Of a DNA stretch of 64,000 bases, positions 27,665-36,912 are shown one piece after another (the first letter of the stretch is position 1; the number at the start of each line of letters is the position of its first letter). The notes below the pieces were generated by a model. It searched no databases. It saw only the letters and a list, made by a program, of their open reading frames with translations, and had not been told where the DNA came from. The translations under genes were made by a program, and so were the position numbers. Origin of the DNA: JBLNBN01 sp050260015 (GTDB lineage: Bacteria > Bacteroidota > Ignavibacteria > Kapaibacteriales > UBA2268); NCBI GenBank assembly GCA_050260015.1, contig JBLNBN010000064.1, positions 1 through 64,000 on the forward strand, read 5' to 3'.

Positions 27665-28408
27665 ATGCCTGATAATTCCCCTAAAAATATCGCCCTTCTC
27701 GGCTACGGTTCGATGGGCAGAGAAATCGAGCGCGAAGCGCCGAAGTACGGTTTAAACGTGACGCAGATCTTCGACGTCGACCGCCCGCTAACGCGCGACG
27801 CCCAGTTCAACTTCGACGTGGCTATTGATTTCTCAACCGCGGAAGCCGTCGCCACGAACGCCCGCCTGCTGGCCCTGCGCAATATTCCAATCGTCGTCGG
27901 CACTACGGGCTGGCTCGGCTGGTCCGAAGAAGTTTTCGATATAATAAACAACTCGAACTCGGCCCTGATCTACGGATCGAACTTTTCGATCGGCATGCAG
28001 CTCTTCTTTAAGATAGCGGAGCGCGCCGCGGAGCTATTCTCCAAGGCGGACGGCTACGACGTTTTAATCCACGAGCTTCACCACAAACGCAAAAAAGACG
28101 CCCCGAGCGGAACGGCGCTAAAGCTTGCCGAAATAATACAGGAATCCTTTAAGAAGAAAACTGAAACCCTGATAGACTCGCCCATAGGGGCTATCGAGCC
28201 GACCGCGCTTCACGTTACGCCCTCGCGCGGCGGGGAATTCCCCGGCACTCACACGGTTTATTTCGATTCCTCGGCCGACACGATCGAGCTGGTCCACCGC
28301 GCGCGCAATCGTTCGGGCTTCGCGGCCGGGGCCCTCGTCGCTGCTAAATGGATCTGCGGTAGAAAAGGCGTTTGGACGTTCGAGGAAATGCTCGACAATA
28401 TGTTCTAA
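27665..28408 (+). CDS. dapB: 4-hydroxy-tetrahydrodipicolinate reductase
   Basis: 247 residues. NAD(P)H-dependent step of the lysine and diaminopimelate pathway. N-terminal Rossmann motif ALLGYGSMGRE, then VVGTTGW and the family signature HHKRKKDAPSGTALKLAE, with the catalytic His-His and Lys. AAAGGAAAA lies before the ATG. It supplies peptidoglycan precursors in a window that also holds uppP. Confidence 0.97.
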   Translation: MPDNSPKNIALLGYGSMGREIEREAPKYGLNVTQIFDVDRPLTRDAQFNFDVAIDFSTAEAVATNARLLALRNIPIVVGTTGWLGWSEEVFDIINNSNSALIYGSNFSIGMQLFFKIAERAAELFSKADGYDVLIHELHHKRKKDAPSGTALKLAEIIQESFKKKTETLIDSPIGAIEPTALHVTPSRGGEFPGTHTVYFDSSADTIELVHRARNRSGFAAGALVAAKWICGRKGVWTFEEMLDNMF

Positions 28409-28442
28409 AGCGCTCTCAGCAAAAAGCAAGGCGCGGCATTCG

Positions 28443-29117
28443 TCAGGGAATCGTGATTCGCTTGCGAACGACGCGCTCCTTGCCTATGCGCACTTCGGCG
28501 ACGTAATCGTCGGAGGGCATGGCTCGGCCTAAGCTGTCCCGCAAGTTCCAGGTAAGCGTATACGTGCCCGGGCTCTGCTCCCCTTTAAAGAGGGTCGCGA
28601 CGATCTGCGCCCGAACCGAATAGATCACTACTTCGACTTCCGTCTTGTAGTCGAGGCTATACTTGATCACCGGCGACACGTCCTCGACAATGCCTAACAG
28701 GCTACCGATGCTGTGCAGCGAAAAGCTCTGCCTGAAAGGCGGCATTGTGTTAAAGAACGGTATGTATTGGGAAGCCGCAATATTCTCGCGGAAGAGCATG
28801 CTTTCGACAGGGTCCGGGGCGTAAACGTCAGGAGGGAGGTTCTCGAGGTTCCGCAACGCGAGCCTCCAACTGTCCGCGTCGCGCATTTTCGTCATTAAGC
28901 CCCAGCGGGCGTCGGAGTTCTTGAGGTAAAATCGGACTTTTTCGGATAGGGGAGCCTGGTTCATCAAGTCGCGGTAGTAGGCGCTGTCCTGCCTTGGTAA
29001 GTATTCGCCCTCGTCGTTCGCGGGCGCCTGCTGGCCTCCCACGCGGAGCGAATCCTCGGCCAGGGCCGGCATTGCGCTAAGAATAAAGATAATAAGCGTA
29101 TATATCGTTTGCGTCAT
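28443..29117 (-). CDS. Secreted protein with FlgD-like Ig domain
   Basis: 224 residues with a signal peptide (IYTLIIFILSAMPALA). The last ~70 residues have the FlgD/T9SS-type Ig layout (TYTLTWNLRDSLGRAMPSDDY, ending RKRITIP), but without the PNP motif of sorting domains. The middle has no recognisable domain. Role unknown. Confidence 0.65.
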   Translation of the reverse strand: MTQTIYTLIIFILSAMPALAEDSLRVGGQQAPANDEGEYLPRQDSAYYRDLMNQAPLSEKVRFYLKNSDARWGLMTKMRDADSWRLALRNLENLPPDVYAPDPVESMLFRENIAASQYIPFFNTMPPFRQSFSLHSIGSLLGIVEDVSPVIKYSLDYKTEVEVVIYSVRAQIVATLFKGEQSPGTYTLTWNLRDSLGRAMPSDDYVAEVRIGKERVVRKRITIP

Positions 29118-29286
29118 TTTTCGGTTTTTTGATTTATTTAAATATTAATCGCTTCAATTTACAGATAATTTGCTTTTTCTGCAACTTATGATTATGCCCT
29201 CAACGCCAATATGCCCGTTTTTTTCTTTCCTCGTTTTTATTTAGTTTGCTTTTCTTTTACTTCATTACAATTATAAACGATACGAT

Positions 29287-30111
29287 ATGAATGTATTGCA
29301 CGCTATTCTGCTTGGCTTAGTGCAAGGTTTAACGGAATTTATTCCCATCAGCTCCACCGCTCATTTAACTCTTTTCGGTTCGTGGCTCGGCCTGGTCGAC
29401 CCGGCGAACCCGGAACGCTGGACTTCGTTCATGGCCGTCATCCAGCTTGGAACCCTCGCGGCCGTTTTCGCCTATTTCCGACGGGATATAATCAGCGTGC
29501 CGCTCGCTTTCTACCGCGAAAATATTTCTAAAAGAACTCCTTTCCGCGAGCAGTCCGCCGACTCCCGCATGGCGTGGTTAATTACATTAGGCACGATCCC
29601 GATAGTCGTTATAGGCCTGGCGTTTAAAGACGTTATCGAGGGCGCGCTAACGAAGGACTTGCATGTAATTGGCATCGCGCTAATCGGTTTGGCCCTGCTG
29701 CTGGCTCTCGCCGAGTTCCTGGCGAAGTTTAACCGCAAGATAGAGAAGGCGGACGTCAAGGATTCGCTCGTGGTCGGCTTCGCGCAATGCCTTGCGCTGA
29801 TACCCGGCGCGTCGCGCTCGGGCACGACCTTGACGGCGGGCATGTTCCTCGGCTTTACCCGCGAGGACGCGGCGCGATTTTCCTTCCTTTTGTCTATCCC
29901 GGCTATCTTCGCGAGCGGGGCGCTCAGCTTCGTGCAATCGCTCGAATACATAGCTCCCTCCGACGGTCTCGCGCTCGCTATTTCGACTTTGGTCGCCGGC
30001 GTTAGCGGCTACGCCTCGATAGCGTTCCTTTTGCGCTTCCTGAAGAAGAACTCCACCGCCTTATTCATAGTTTATCGCATCGCCCTCGGCGCCGTTCTTT
30101 TGTTTTTGTAA
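29287..30111 (+). CDS. uppP: Undecaprenyl-diphosphatase
   Basis: 274 residues and about eight membrane segments. It recycles the lipid carrier of peptidoglycan and O-antigen synthesis. The BacA signatures are present: QGLTEFIPISSTAHLTL at the N-terminus and LIPGASRSGTTLTAGMF in the middle, with the catalytic Glu and Arg. Confidence 0.97.
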   Translation: MNVLHAILLGLVQGLTEFIPISSTAHLTLFGSWLGLVDPANPERWTSFMAVIQLGTLAAVFAYFRRDIISVPLAFYRENISKRTPFREQSADSRMAWLITLGTIPIVVIGLAFKDVIEGALTKDLHVIGIALIGLALLLALAEFLAKFNRKIEKADVKDSLVVGFAQCLALIPGASRSGTTLTAGMFLGFTREDAARFSFLLSIPAIFASGALSFVQSLEYIAPSDGLALAISTLVAGVSGYASIAFLLRFLKKNSTALFIVYRIALGAVLLFL

Positions 30112-30208
30112 CTTCTAATTGAGTAATTGAGTATATAAATAAGATATAATTGCGATTTGGCCGGGATTAACTTACTTTGCTTTTTTTGCACAATCAATTG
30201 ATAAATCT

Positions 30209-31180
30209 ATGAAAGCCTTTTGCTGCTTATTGTCGCTTATAGTTTGCGCGCTCTTTATTCAAAGCTGCGGTTCGTCCTACGTTAGCGTGCCCGTCACAAG
30301 GCCGAGCGAAGTCAATCTGATAAAATATAAGAACGTCTGCGTCGGCGAGTTCGGCGGCCATAGGGTCGACAGAAACCTCCATATCGAATTGACCAACGCC
30401 CTGATAGGGAGCGGCAAGGTAAACGTGCTCGATCATCAGGCCCTGGATCGTTTGCTTTTTGAGAACGAATTGACGCTCGCGGGCTTAATCCTCAGGGAAA
30501 ACAGCGATAAGTTGACTAAATTGCTCGGCGCCGCTGCAATCATCTCCGGGCGGGTCTTAACTTATGATTTCGATCAGGACGTACAAAAAGGCTCTCCCTA
30601 CGCTGACAAAAACGGTAAAACTCATCACGACTTCGTCAAGATCGGTACGGCAAAGGTTAAGATTAACTTCAAGATAACCGATCTGACGAACGGCCAAATT
30701 ATCTTTTCGAGAAACTTCGAGAGGACCGTAGTAGGGAAAAACAGCGCGACGGACGAGTACCCCCCGGACGTAAAAGCGGAGGAACAATTCAGCATAGCCC
30801 GGGAAAATATCGTAAGAGAATTTACGAGATGCATACTTCCCTATACGGAACGCATAAACGTCGAATTCCTAACCGATTCCGACCTGCCTGAGCTCGAGCA
30901 AGGCGTAGAGTTAATCCGCAGGGGAGCCTGGGAAGATGGGATAGCTAGATTTCTCCTTTGCGCCAGGGCGGCCAGGAATAATGAAACACTCGCCAAGGCA
31001 TATTATGATCTCGGGCTTGCCTACCAGTATACTTATACGTTCGACAAAGCCCACGAAGCTTTCTCGAAAGCCTGCGCGCTTGTTAACGAGCAAAGATATT
31101 TCACGGCGGCTACAAGATGCAGAATGATGGAAGAAGAACAGCGACGTTTGGAATATCAATTAAAGAACGTCCAGGAATAA
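30209..31180 (+). CDS. CsgG-like lipoprotein with C-terminal TPR, paralogue 1
   Basis: 323 residues. Lipobox FIQSC at the end of a short signal peptide, then SVPVTRPSEVNLIKYKNVCV leading into a CsgG-like alpha/beta segment (DRLLFENELTLAGL, AAAIISGRVL, VKINFKITDLTNGQIIF). A conserved link SDLPELEQGVELI is followed by two TPR-like helix pairs (AKAYYDLGLAYQYTYTFDKA). First of three tandem paralogues; a terminator follows. Probably at the outer membrane with its neighbours; the function is not known. Confidence 0.75.
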   Translation: MKAFCCLLSLIVCALFIQSCGSSYVSVPVTRPSEVNLIKYKNVCVGEFGGHRVDRNLHIELTNALIGSGKVNVLDHQALDRLLFENELTLAGLILRENSDKLTKLLGAAAIISGRVLTYDFDQDVQKGSPYADKNGKTHHDFVKIGTAKVKINFKITDLTNGQIIFSRNFERTVVGKNSATDEYPPDVKAEEQFSIARENIVREFTRCILPYTERINVEFLTDSDLPELEQGVELIRRGAWEDGIARFLLCARAARNNETLAKAYYDLGLAYQYTYTFDKAHEAFSKACALVNEQRYFTAATRCRMMEEEQRRLEYQLKNVQE

Positions 31181-31218
31181 AGACTTTATCCTACGGAAAG
31201 ACATAATTCATATCATAG

Positions 31219-31253
31219 AAAAGCGCGATAAATTAATTATTGCGCTTTTTTTT
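31219..31253 (+). terminator. Terminator after paralogue 1
   Basis: aaaagcgc(31219-31226) pairs with gcgctttt (31242-31249), extended inward by G-T and A-T pairs, followed by a run of nine T. Confidence 0.85.
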
Positions 31254-31426
31254 TGCGCGGGCGACGTTTAATCCCATCCTTGAAAACGTACGACGTATCC
31301 CGCTCTTCAGCGATTACCCGGTAAAAAATATAATTGGCAAATCCTTCGCTATTAGAATAAATTAATTTTTATTTTTGTTTGTAGTTGCTATTTTACGAAC
31401 CCATAATCATAAAGCAAAGGATACTT

Positions 31427-32371
31427 ATGAAAACGCTTCCCATCCTCCTTTTATTTCTTGCGGCGGCGGTTTTTGTACAGAGCTGCGGTACGACCACTAT
31501 AAGCGCGCCGGTGACTAAACCCGCCGATGTGGATATCGCTAAATATAAGACTGTATGCGTCGGGGAGTTCGGCGTAAAGCTCATCGGCGGTAACGTCGAT
31601 GAGCACTTTTTAAATTATCTAAAGCAGGTATGCAAGATCGACGCAATCGACCGCGGTCAGCTCGACAGCCTTCTTAAAATAAACGGTTTACAGATCTCCG
31701 ATCTCGCCAGGCCGGAGAAAAGCGCTATCGTAAAGGAAAGGCTTGGCGAAGTCGCGATGATCTCCAGCCAGGTCTTGGCACGCTCCTTTGAGCTAATAGA
31801 AAGAGATAGATACTTTGATTGGTATAATTTAGGAGTAGGTTTTGTGTTAAAGGTAAATTTCAAAATAGCCGATCTCACATCAGGAAAATTTATTTTTACA
31901 CGGGATTTCTCTACATACACTTTGATGCTTGAGTTGGAAAGACGTGATCAGACCGCGGACAGCATAGCGGAGGAGGGTCTTGGCAGCGCATGTAGAAATA
32001 TCTTTGAGACATTCGTAAAATGCCTCTATCCAATGAACCTGAACAAGGATATTAAATTCCTTACCGATTCCGATCTGCCGACGCTCGAGGAGGGAGTCGC
32101 TTTGATAGAGAAAGGGTCGTGGGAGGAAGGAATTAATAAATTCCTCGCTTCGGCGGAAGCGGCAAAAGGAGATGAGCTGCTCGCCAAAGCTTACTACGAT
32201 CTCGCCCTCGCTTACCAGTATACCTATACTTTCGAAAAAGCCCATGAAGCGTTCGCGAAGGCTTGCTCTTTGTCAAATGATAAGATGTACGCTGACGCGG
32301 CTTCGAATTGCAAGAAAATGGAAGAAGAGAGGTATAAAACCGAAGCCGAAATGCAATTTATAAAAGAATAG
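31427..32371 (+). CDS. CsgG-like lipoprotein with C-terminal TPR, paralogue 2
   Basis: 314 residues. The start at MKTLPILLLFL is preferred, with AAAGGA just upstream; the frame is open to 31385 but gives no signal peptide. Lipobox VQSC and the phrase TTTISAPVTKPADVDIAKYK, nearly the same as paralogue 3. The link SDLPTLEEGVALIEKGSWEEG and AKAYYDLALAYQYTYTFEKA match paralogue 1. The central ligand-like region is diverged. Function unknown. Confidence 0.75.
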   Translation: MKTLPILLLFLAAAVFVQSCGTTTISAPVTKPADVDIAKYKTVCVGEFGVKLIGGNVDEHFLNYLKQVCKIDAIDRGQLDSLLKINGLQISDLARPEKSAIVKERLGEVAMISSQVLARSFELIERDRYFDWYNLGVGFVLKVNFKIADLTSGKFIFTRDFSTYTLMLELERRDQTADSIAEEGLGSACRNIFETFVKCLYPMNLNKDIKFLTDSDLPTLEEGVALIEKGSWEEGINKFLASAEAAKGDELLAKAYYDLALAYQYTYTFEKAHEAFAKACSLSNDKMYADAASNCKKMEEERYKTEAEMQFIKE

Positions 32372-32427
32372 AACAATTATTTAAATGCTTTATCTTGAGA
32401 ATAATTTATAATTAATCGGGACTACTC

Positions 32428-33390
32428 ATGAAAAAACTATCCTTTCTCTCCCTGTTATTTGCGGCGGCGGCTCTGGTACAGAGCTGCGGGACGACCACCA
32501 TAAGCGCGCCGGTGACGTGGCCGAACAAAGTCAATCTTAAGGAATTTAAGTGCATTTACGTCGGGGATTATGGCAATAGTCCAGGGAACAAAGAACTACA
32601 CGAACACCTTATCAATTATCTCCGCGATACCTGTAAGCTTAATATTATCGACAGCGCGAAGTATCAAGAGGCGATCAATCGCAAGTACAAAGACTCGGTT
32701 CGCCTTATTGGCGATATCCCCGGGAAATCGACAAGAAAAGAAAATGAAGAATCGTTCGATGATTCTCTTAGCTCTATAGCAGTAATATCGACAAATGTCA
32801 TTTATTACAAATATGAAGATAAAGAAAACTTAAGAGGCGTACTAGGAAGGGCTTATTCGTATAGCCGTTACATTGGGGAAGCCCGGATAAACGCCTATTT
32901 TAATATAACGAATTTCTCAACCGGAAAAACAATTTTTTATAGAAATTTCCTGGCGAAGGGCTTTGACGCGCAGCGTTCTTATCAGCATGAAAAAGTCGAA
33001 TTTCAACCGGAGGAGCTTTACTTTCTTGCTCGCGAAGGCGCTATTCAGCAGCTCGTAAAATACACAATGCCGTTTACGGATACGCTCGATTTTTACTTCA
33101 TCACAGATTCCGATCTGCCTACGCTCGAGGAAGGAGTCGAATTGATTAGCAAGGGCTTATGGCAGGAGGGAATAAAGAAATTTCTAATTGCCGCGGAAGC
33201 CCCGGAAGACAACGAAACGATCGCTAAGGCCTACTATGACCTTGGGCTGGCGTATCGTTTTACTTTTACCTTCGACAAAGCTAACGAAGCGTTTGCAAAA
33301 GCGTACTCTCTATATAAAGAACCATTTTATCTCGATGCTGCGGAATATTGCAAAAACATGGAAAGCGAATGCTTGAAATCAGGGTATTAG
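32428..33390 (+). CDS. CsgG-like lipoprotein with C-terminal TPR, paralogue 3
   Basis: 320 residues. Lipobox VQSC, TTTISAPVTWPNKVNLKEFK, then a more diverged middle with a ~25-residue insertion near DIPGKSTRKENEES. The SDLPTLEEGVELI link and the TPR region (AKAYYDLGLAYRFTFTFDKA) are conserved. Only 56 bp separate it from paralogue 2 with no terminator, so both may share a transcript. Confidence 0.75.
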   Translation: MKKLSFLSLLFAAAALVQSCGTTTISAPVTWPNKVNLKEFKCIYVGDYGNSPGNKELHEHLINYLRDTCKLNIIDSAKYQEAINRKYKDSVRLIGDIPGKSTRKENEESFDDSLSSIAVISTNVIYYKYEDKENLRGVLGRAYSYSRYIGEARINAYFNITNFSTGKTIFYRNFLAKGFDAQRSYQHEKVEFQPEELYFLAREGAIQQLVKYTMPFTDTLDFYFITDSDLPTLEEGVELISKGLWQEGIKKFLIAAEAPEDNETIAKAYYDLGLAYRFTFTFDKANEAFAKAYSLYKEPFYLDAAEYCKNMESECLKSGY

Positions 33391-33455
33391 AGAATTGAAT
33401 GACCCGAGAAATCTATTTTCAGCAATTTAAATTAATTTTGCTTAATTCCTACAAG

Positions 33456-33491
33456 TAAGCGCAATATATTAACTATTGCGCTTATTTTTTT
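33456..33491 (+). terminator. Terminator after paralogue 3
   Basis: 11-bp stem taagcgcaata/tattgcgctta (33456-33466, 33474-33484) followed by a T run. Confidence 0.9.
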
Positions 33492-33543
33492 ATTAATTTT
33501 GAATTCGTATGTTTCTTAATTTTAAGTAAAGTATATATTAGAT

Positions 33544-34854
33544 ATGGACCACTCAACCAATTCTAAAAGAAAATCGAAGGCAGTCAAAGCTTCAGCTTAT
33601 ATATTAATTTCAATTGCGGTCATACTTCTCGGCTTTATAACTTTTAACGCGATGAACAGCGGGGCGTACTCCACTAGCGCGCCTATCGCCGCGGATACGT
33701 CTTCCGAAAAGGGATTGGATTCCGGCTTCATCAAAGCCGTAATCTCCGACGAGGACACCTCCGAGCACATTATAAACGTCTCCAACCCGGAAGACCTGAA
33801 CGTGCAATACGGGCTCGACGAGGAAGCCGGCAAGAACGTCCGGCGAGTATTCTCCGGGCGGCGAATTAACATCCTCATCACCGGCGTCGACTCCCGGTTA
33901 GGAGCCAACACCAAGCACGCAGACGCCAACCACGTGCTCTCGATTCTTCCCGATTCCGGGATGATCGAAATCATTTCCATTCCGCGCGACACCTACGCTA
34001 ACGCCGGTTACGACGACTCCACAGGGCAGAATAAATTAACCGTTTGCCGCGCCAGCCGCGGCCATAGCGGATACATGAAGGAAGTAGCCCGCATCGCGGG
34101 CCTCGATAAAATTCATTACTACGCGGAATTTGGATTCTCGCAGGCGATGGGCATATTGGAATTCCTCGGCTATAAGAATTCCGCCGGCGCGCTGCAAGTT
34201 CTTCGCTCGCGCAAAGGTCTGGGCGGAGACGACTACCAGCGCTGCTACAACCAGGCGCAATTCATCCGCCAGATGCTACTCTCGCACTTCTCCAAGCTGA
34301 CAGGCTCTTTCTCCGATATCTTCATCTACGGCGGGCTGGCTCTAGTCGAATCCAACATGGACGGCAGCGGGATCAAAGGTCTCGTCGCGCAATTAAAGTC
34401 CAAAGGCTTCCCGCGCTCCGGCGCAGATATTAAGATCCGCCTGAAGCCCTCGGTGCCGATTAAATTCAAGGTCTATGATTTTACGAATAAAGAGATGCTT
34501 GCCATGCTCAACGAGAAGATCAAGCGCTTCAACAGCTCGCACGAATTGAACGAGCAGGAGGCTAACGGCGGAGTCTCGAACCTAAGCGTCTACGATAGGT
34601 TGAATCGCGCTACTTACAACGCGGCGCAGGACACCGCTAAACGCCCGGCGCGCTCTATTACGGCGCTCAAGACGTTCTACGAGCAGCGCGCATGGCTGCA
34701 AATACCCGACGCAGATCAACGCGAGGACATCCGCAATAGATTCCAAAAGATACTCGTCGCCGCCTACTCCAGGCGCAAGGACTATCGTGCCGCGCAAAAC
34801 GTCAATGCCGCTATGGAAGCCGAAAGGAAATTATTTCACAACTCTTTGAATTGA
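33544..34854 (+). CDS. LytR/CpsA/Psr (LCP) family protein
   Basis: 436 residues with one N-terminal transmembrane helix (AYILISIAVILLGFITF) and a periplasmic LCP domain: NILITGVDSRLG, ANHVLSILPDSGMIEIISIP with RDTYAN, KLTVCRASRGH and YGGLALVE. LCP enzymes transfer lipid-linked glycopolymers to the cell wall or handle surface glycans. A C-terminal helical extension of ~130 residues is not recognised. Typical Arg residues (SRLG, IPRDTY) are present. Confidence 0.85.
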   Translation: MDHSTNSKRKSKAVKASAYILISIAVILLGFITFNAMNSGAYSTSAPIAADTSSEKGLDSGFIKAVISDEDTSEHIINVSNPEDLNVQYGLDEEAGKNVRRVFSGRRINILITGVDSRLGANTKHADANHVLSILPDSGMIEIISIPRDTYANAGYDDSTGQNKLTVCRASRGHSGYMKEVARIAGLDKIHYYAEFGFSQAMGILEFLGYKNSAGALQVLRSRKGLGGDDYQRCYNQAQFIRQMLLSHFSKLTGSFSDIFIYGGLALVESNMDGSGIKGLVAQLKSKGFPRSGADIKIRLKPSVPIKFKVYDFTNKEMLAMLNEKIKRFNSSHELNEQEANGGVSNLSVYDRLNRATYNAAQDTAKRPARSITALKTFYEQRAWLQIPDADQREDIRNRFQKILVAAYSRRKDYRAAQNVNAAMEAERKLFHNSLN

Positions 34855-34869
34855 TCGGGCGATAGGGAT

Positions 34870-35361
34870 ATGAAAACTTTACTGCTTGCGCGCCACGCTA
34901 AATCCAGTTGGGACGACCCGGAATGGACGGACTTCGACCGACCGTTGAATAAGCGCGGGCTGCGCGACGCTCCCCTTATGGCTAAATTAGTTAAAGAAAA
35001 GGGGTTCCTTCCCGAGCTGATTATAACCAGCCCTGCGAATCGCGCGCTGACTACCGCCCGCATCTTCGCGGCTGAATTGAATTATCCCGAAAGCGCGCTG
35101 GTCGTCGACATAAACGTCTACGAGCGCGGGGCGAAGTATCTCGTTCAAACTCTTTCCCGCACGGACGATAAATATTCCCGCGTCGCTCTATTCGGGCACA
35201 ATCCCGACGTCACTTCGCTCGTTTCTTATTTCTCCGGCGCCTATACGGTGGACGTGCCGACCTGCGGCTGCATTTGCATTGACTTCGAAGTGGACAGCTG
35301 GAGGAAGATCGAATCCGTCAACGGCTCGGTTCGGTTTTTTGAAAGACCGGCGAAGCATTAG
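34870..35361 (+). CDS. SixA-like histidine phosphatase
   Basis: 163 residues. Phosphoglycerate-mutase-like fold with catalytic LLARHAKSSW, RPLNKRGLRDAP, ITSPANRALTTARI and ALFGHNPDVTSLVSYF. In E. coli SixA dephosphorylates a histidine on a phosphotransfer protein, but the true substrate here is unknown. It follows the LCP gene by 15 bp. Confidence 0.92.
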   Translation: MKTLLLARHAKSSWDDPEWTDFDRPLNKRGLRDAPLMAKLVKEKGFLPELIITSPANRALTTARIFAAELNYPESALVVDINVYERGAKYLVQTLSRTDDKYSRVALFGHNPDVTSLVSYFSGAYTVDVPTCGCICIDFEVDSWRKIESVNGSVRFFERPAKH

Positions 35362-35406
35362 TTATTAGCTTGATAAACCCGGATTTCCCATTTACGAGGC
35401 GTGCTT

Positions 35407-36030
35407 ATGAAAAGGGCGATATTTCTTTCATTATTGGTCCTGTCGCTGTCCGGCAATACTGCGCTTGCCCAATATTTTCCCCCGACAAATACCGGCGCGC
35501 TGGGCGGAGCCTACATTTCGCTCGGGCTAGCTCCCGCTTATGGGCAAACCATAGTTTCCGGGGCGCGCGGCGGCGGGGGTAAGTACGAAGAAACATACTC
35601 CGGGCTCGGATATGAGATAGATTTCAAGGCGGGCTACGCAATTTCGAGTAAGTTTTTAGTCTTCGGCATGGCCCTTTTCAGCGACATAAACGGGAAGATA
35701 AACGACCCAATAGAGCTATCGCTGCCGGGCGAGGCGCAATTCCAAACCGTAATGCTTGGCGGCGGCCTCGCCTTTTACCAGCAACCCTGGAACGTATTCT
35801 ACTCGCTCGCGCTCTGCTCCGGGAAAGCAACTACCGACCCGGAAATAGCTCCCGACGCTACGCGGGACGCAGGGCTCGCAGTTCAAGCGAAATATGGAAA
35901 GGAGTGGGTTGCCTCCCCCGAGTTTAATCTTGGGTTGGCCCTCGGCATGACGTACCAATCCCTCTCCGGGAATACCTCCGAAATGAAAGCTATTAGGTTT
36001 AGTTTGGGGATAGTGGGGACGATAAAGTAA
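35407..36030 (+). CDS. Outer-membrane beta-barrel protein
   Basis: 207 residues. Signal peptide RAIFLSLLVLSLSGNTALAQ, then alternating amphipathic strands (GGAYISLGLAPAYG, FKAGYAISSKFLVFG, FNLGLALGMTYQSL) ending in IRFSLGIVGTIK, like small OmpA/OmpW-type barrels. The ATG at 35407 is preferred over an in-frame GTG because GAGG lies 7 nt before it. Function unknown. Confidence 0.65.
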   Translation: MKRAIFLSLLVLSLSGNTALAQYFPPTNTGALGGAYISLGLAPAYGQTIVSGARGGGGKYEETYSGLGYEIDFKAGYAISSKFLVFGMALFSDINGKINDPIELSLPGEAQFQTVMLGGGLAFYQQPWNVFYSLALCSGKATTDPEIAPDATRDAGLAVQAKYGKEWVASPEFNLGLALGMTYQSLSGNTSEMKAIRFSLGIVGTIK

Positions 36031-36120
36031 AGTTTGAAATAATGCCAATTCAGATATAGGGGTACACCCTGAATTTTATATTTTATTGCCAGCGGGAAAT
36101 TATTGATAGCCGGCGTAAGG

Positions 36121-36582
36121 CTATTCTATCCAATCAAATAAGTAATCGTCTTTATATTCGATTTCAAACCTATTTAAAAACTCCAAATACTCTTCCTTGA
36201 ACGTTTTCTTTTTATGATGCTCTTTCTGATTCAATATATAGTCAATTACTATTCCTATATTGGAATGGCTATATGAAAAAGCGCCATAACCTTCCTGCCA
36301 TTGAAACTTATACTTACACAAGCGATTCTCTTTAATAAAATCATTACTTGCTTTTTTTATTTCTCGAACCAAGTCTGATAAACAACAAGAGGGTTTCATA
36401 CCAATAAGAAAATGGATATGATCAGCATTTCCCTTTACTGCCAGCATCTTTTGCTCTCTACCGCGAACAATTCCAGTTAGGTATTGATACAATCGTTCCT
36501 CCCATTCGGGTTGGATTAGGCTTTCTCTGCCTTTTACGGCAAATACTACATGAATGTAAATTTGGGAAAATGTGCTCGGCAT
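36121..36582 (-). CDS. IS200/IS605-type Y1 transposase, RAYT-like
   Basis: 153 residues of the HUH tyrosine transposase family. The metal-binding pair is in NADHIHFLI and the catalytic Tyr in DYILNQKEHHKKKTFKEEY; QIYIHVVFAVKGRESLI is the usual N-terminal strand. It cuts single-stranded DNA at hairpins. No accessory tnpB gene is found. A three-unit palindromic array begins 17 bp upstream of its start, as expected of a transposase associated with REP elements. The protein looks intact. Confidence 0.93.
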   Translation of the reverse strand: MPSTFSQIYIHVVFAVKGRESLIQPEWEERLYQYLTGIVRGREQKMLAVKGNADHIHFLIGMKPSCCLSDLVREIKKASNDFIKENRLCKYKFQWQEGYGAFSYSHSNIGIVIDYILNQKEHHKKKTFKEEYLEFLNRFEIEYKDDYLFDWIE

Positions 36583-36598
36583 AATTTCTCCTATGAAT

Positions 36599-36720
36599 TA
36601 ATCCCGTAGGGATTTAAGGTCTATAGAAACAACGTCACATATCCACGTGCGACCCCGAAGGGGTCGTAGATTCCTTGGCTCTTCTTTTGCTATAGACCTT
36701 GAACCCCTTCGGGGTTGAAA
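36599..36720 (+). repeat. Palindromic unit 1 of the transposase-associated array
   Basis: Three hairpins in order: atccc-gta-gggat (36601-36613), gacccc-gaa-ggggtc (36651-36665) and aacccc-ttc-ggggtt (36702-36716). An outer 11-bp inverted repeat AAGGTCTATAG (36616-36626) and CTATAGACCTT (36690-36700) closes the middle part into a larger cruciform. Confidence 0.9.
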
Positions 36721-36754
36721 CATTTATATTATCGATTATTGAATCTTCCTCTCT

Positions 36755-36873
36755 TTATCCCGAAGGGATAATAGGTCTATAGAAACAATATCCCAAAATC
36801 AATGTGCGACTCCAAAGGGGTTGTAGGTTCCCTGCCAATTTTCTTGCTATAGACCTTGAACCCCTTCGGGGGG
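36755..36873 (+). repeat. Palindromic unit 2 of the transposase-associated array
   Basis: ttatccc-gaa-gggataa (36755-36771), taggtctatag (36772-36782), a diverged middle hairpin near 36808, ctatagacct (36847-36856) and aacccc-ttc-gggg. More diverged than units 1 and 3. Confidence 0.85.
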
Positions 36874-36912
36874 TAAAGCATTTATTTGGTCTGTATTCAA
36901 ATCTTCTTGTCT

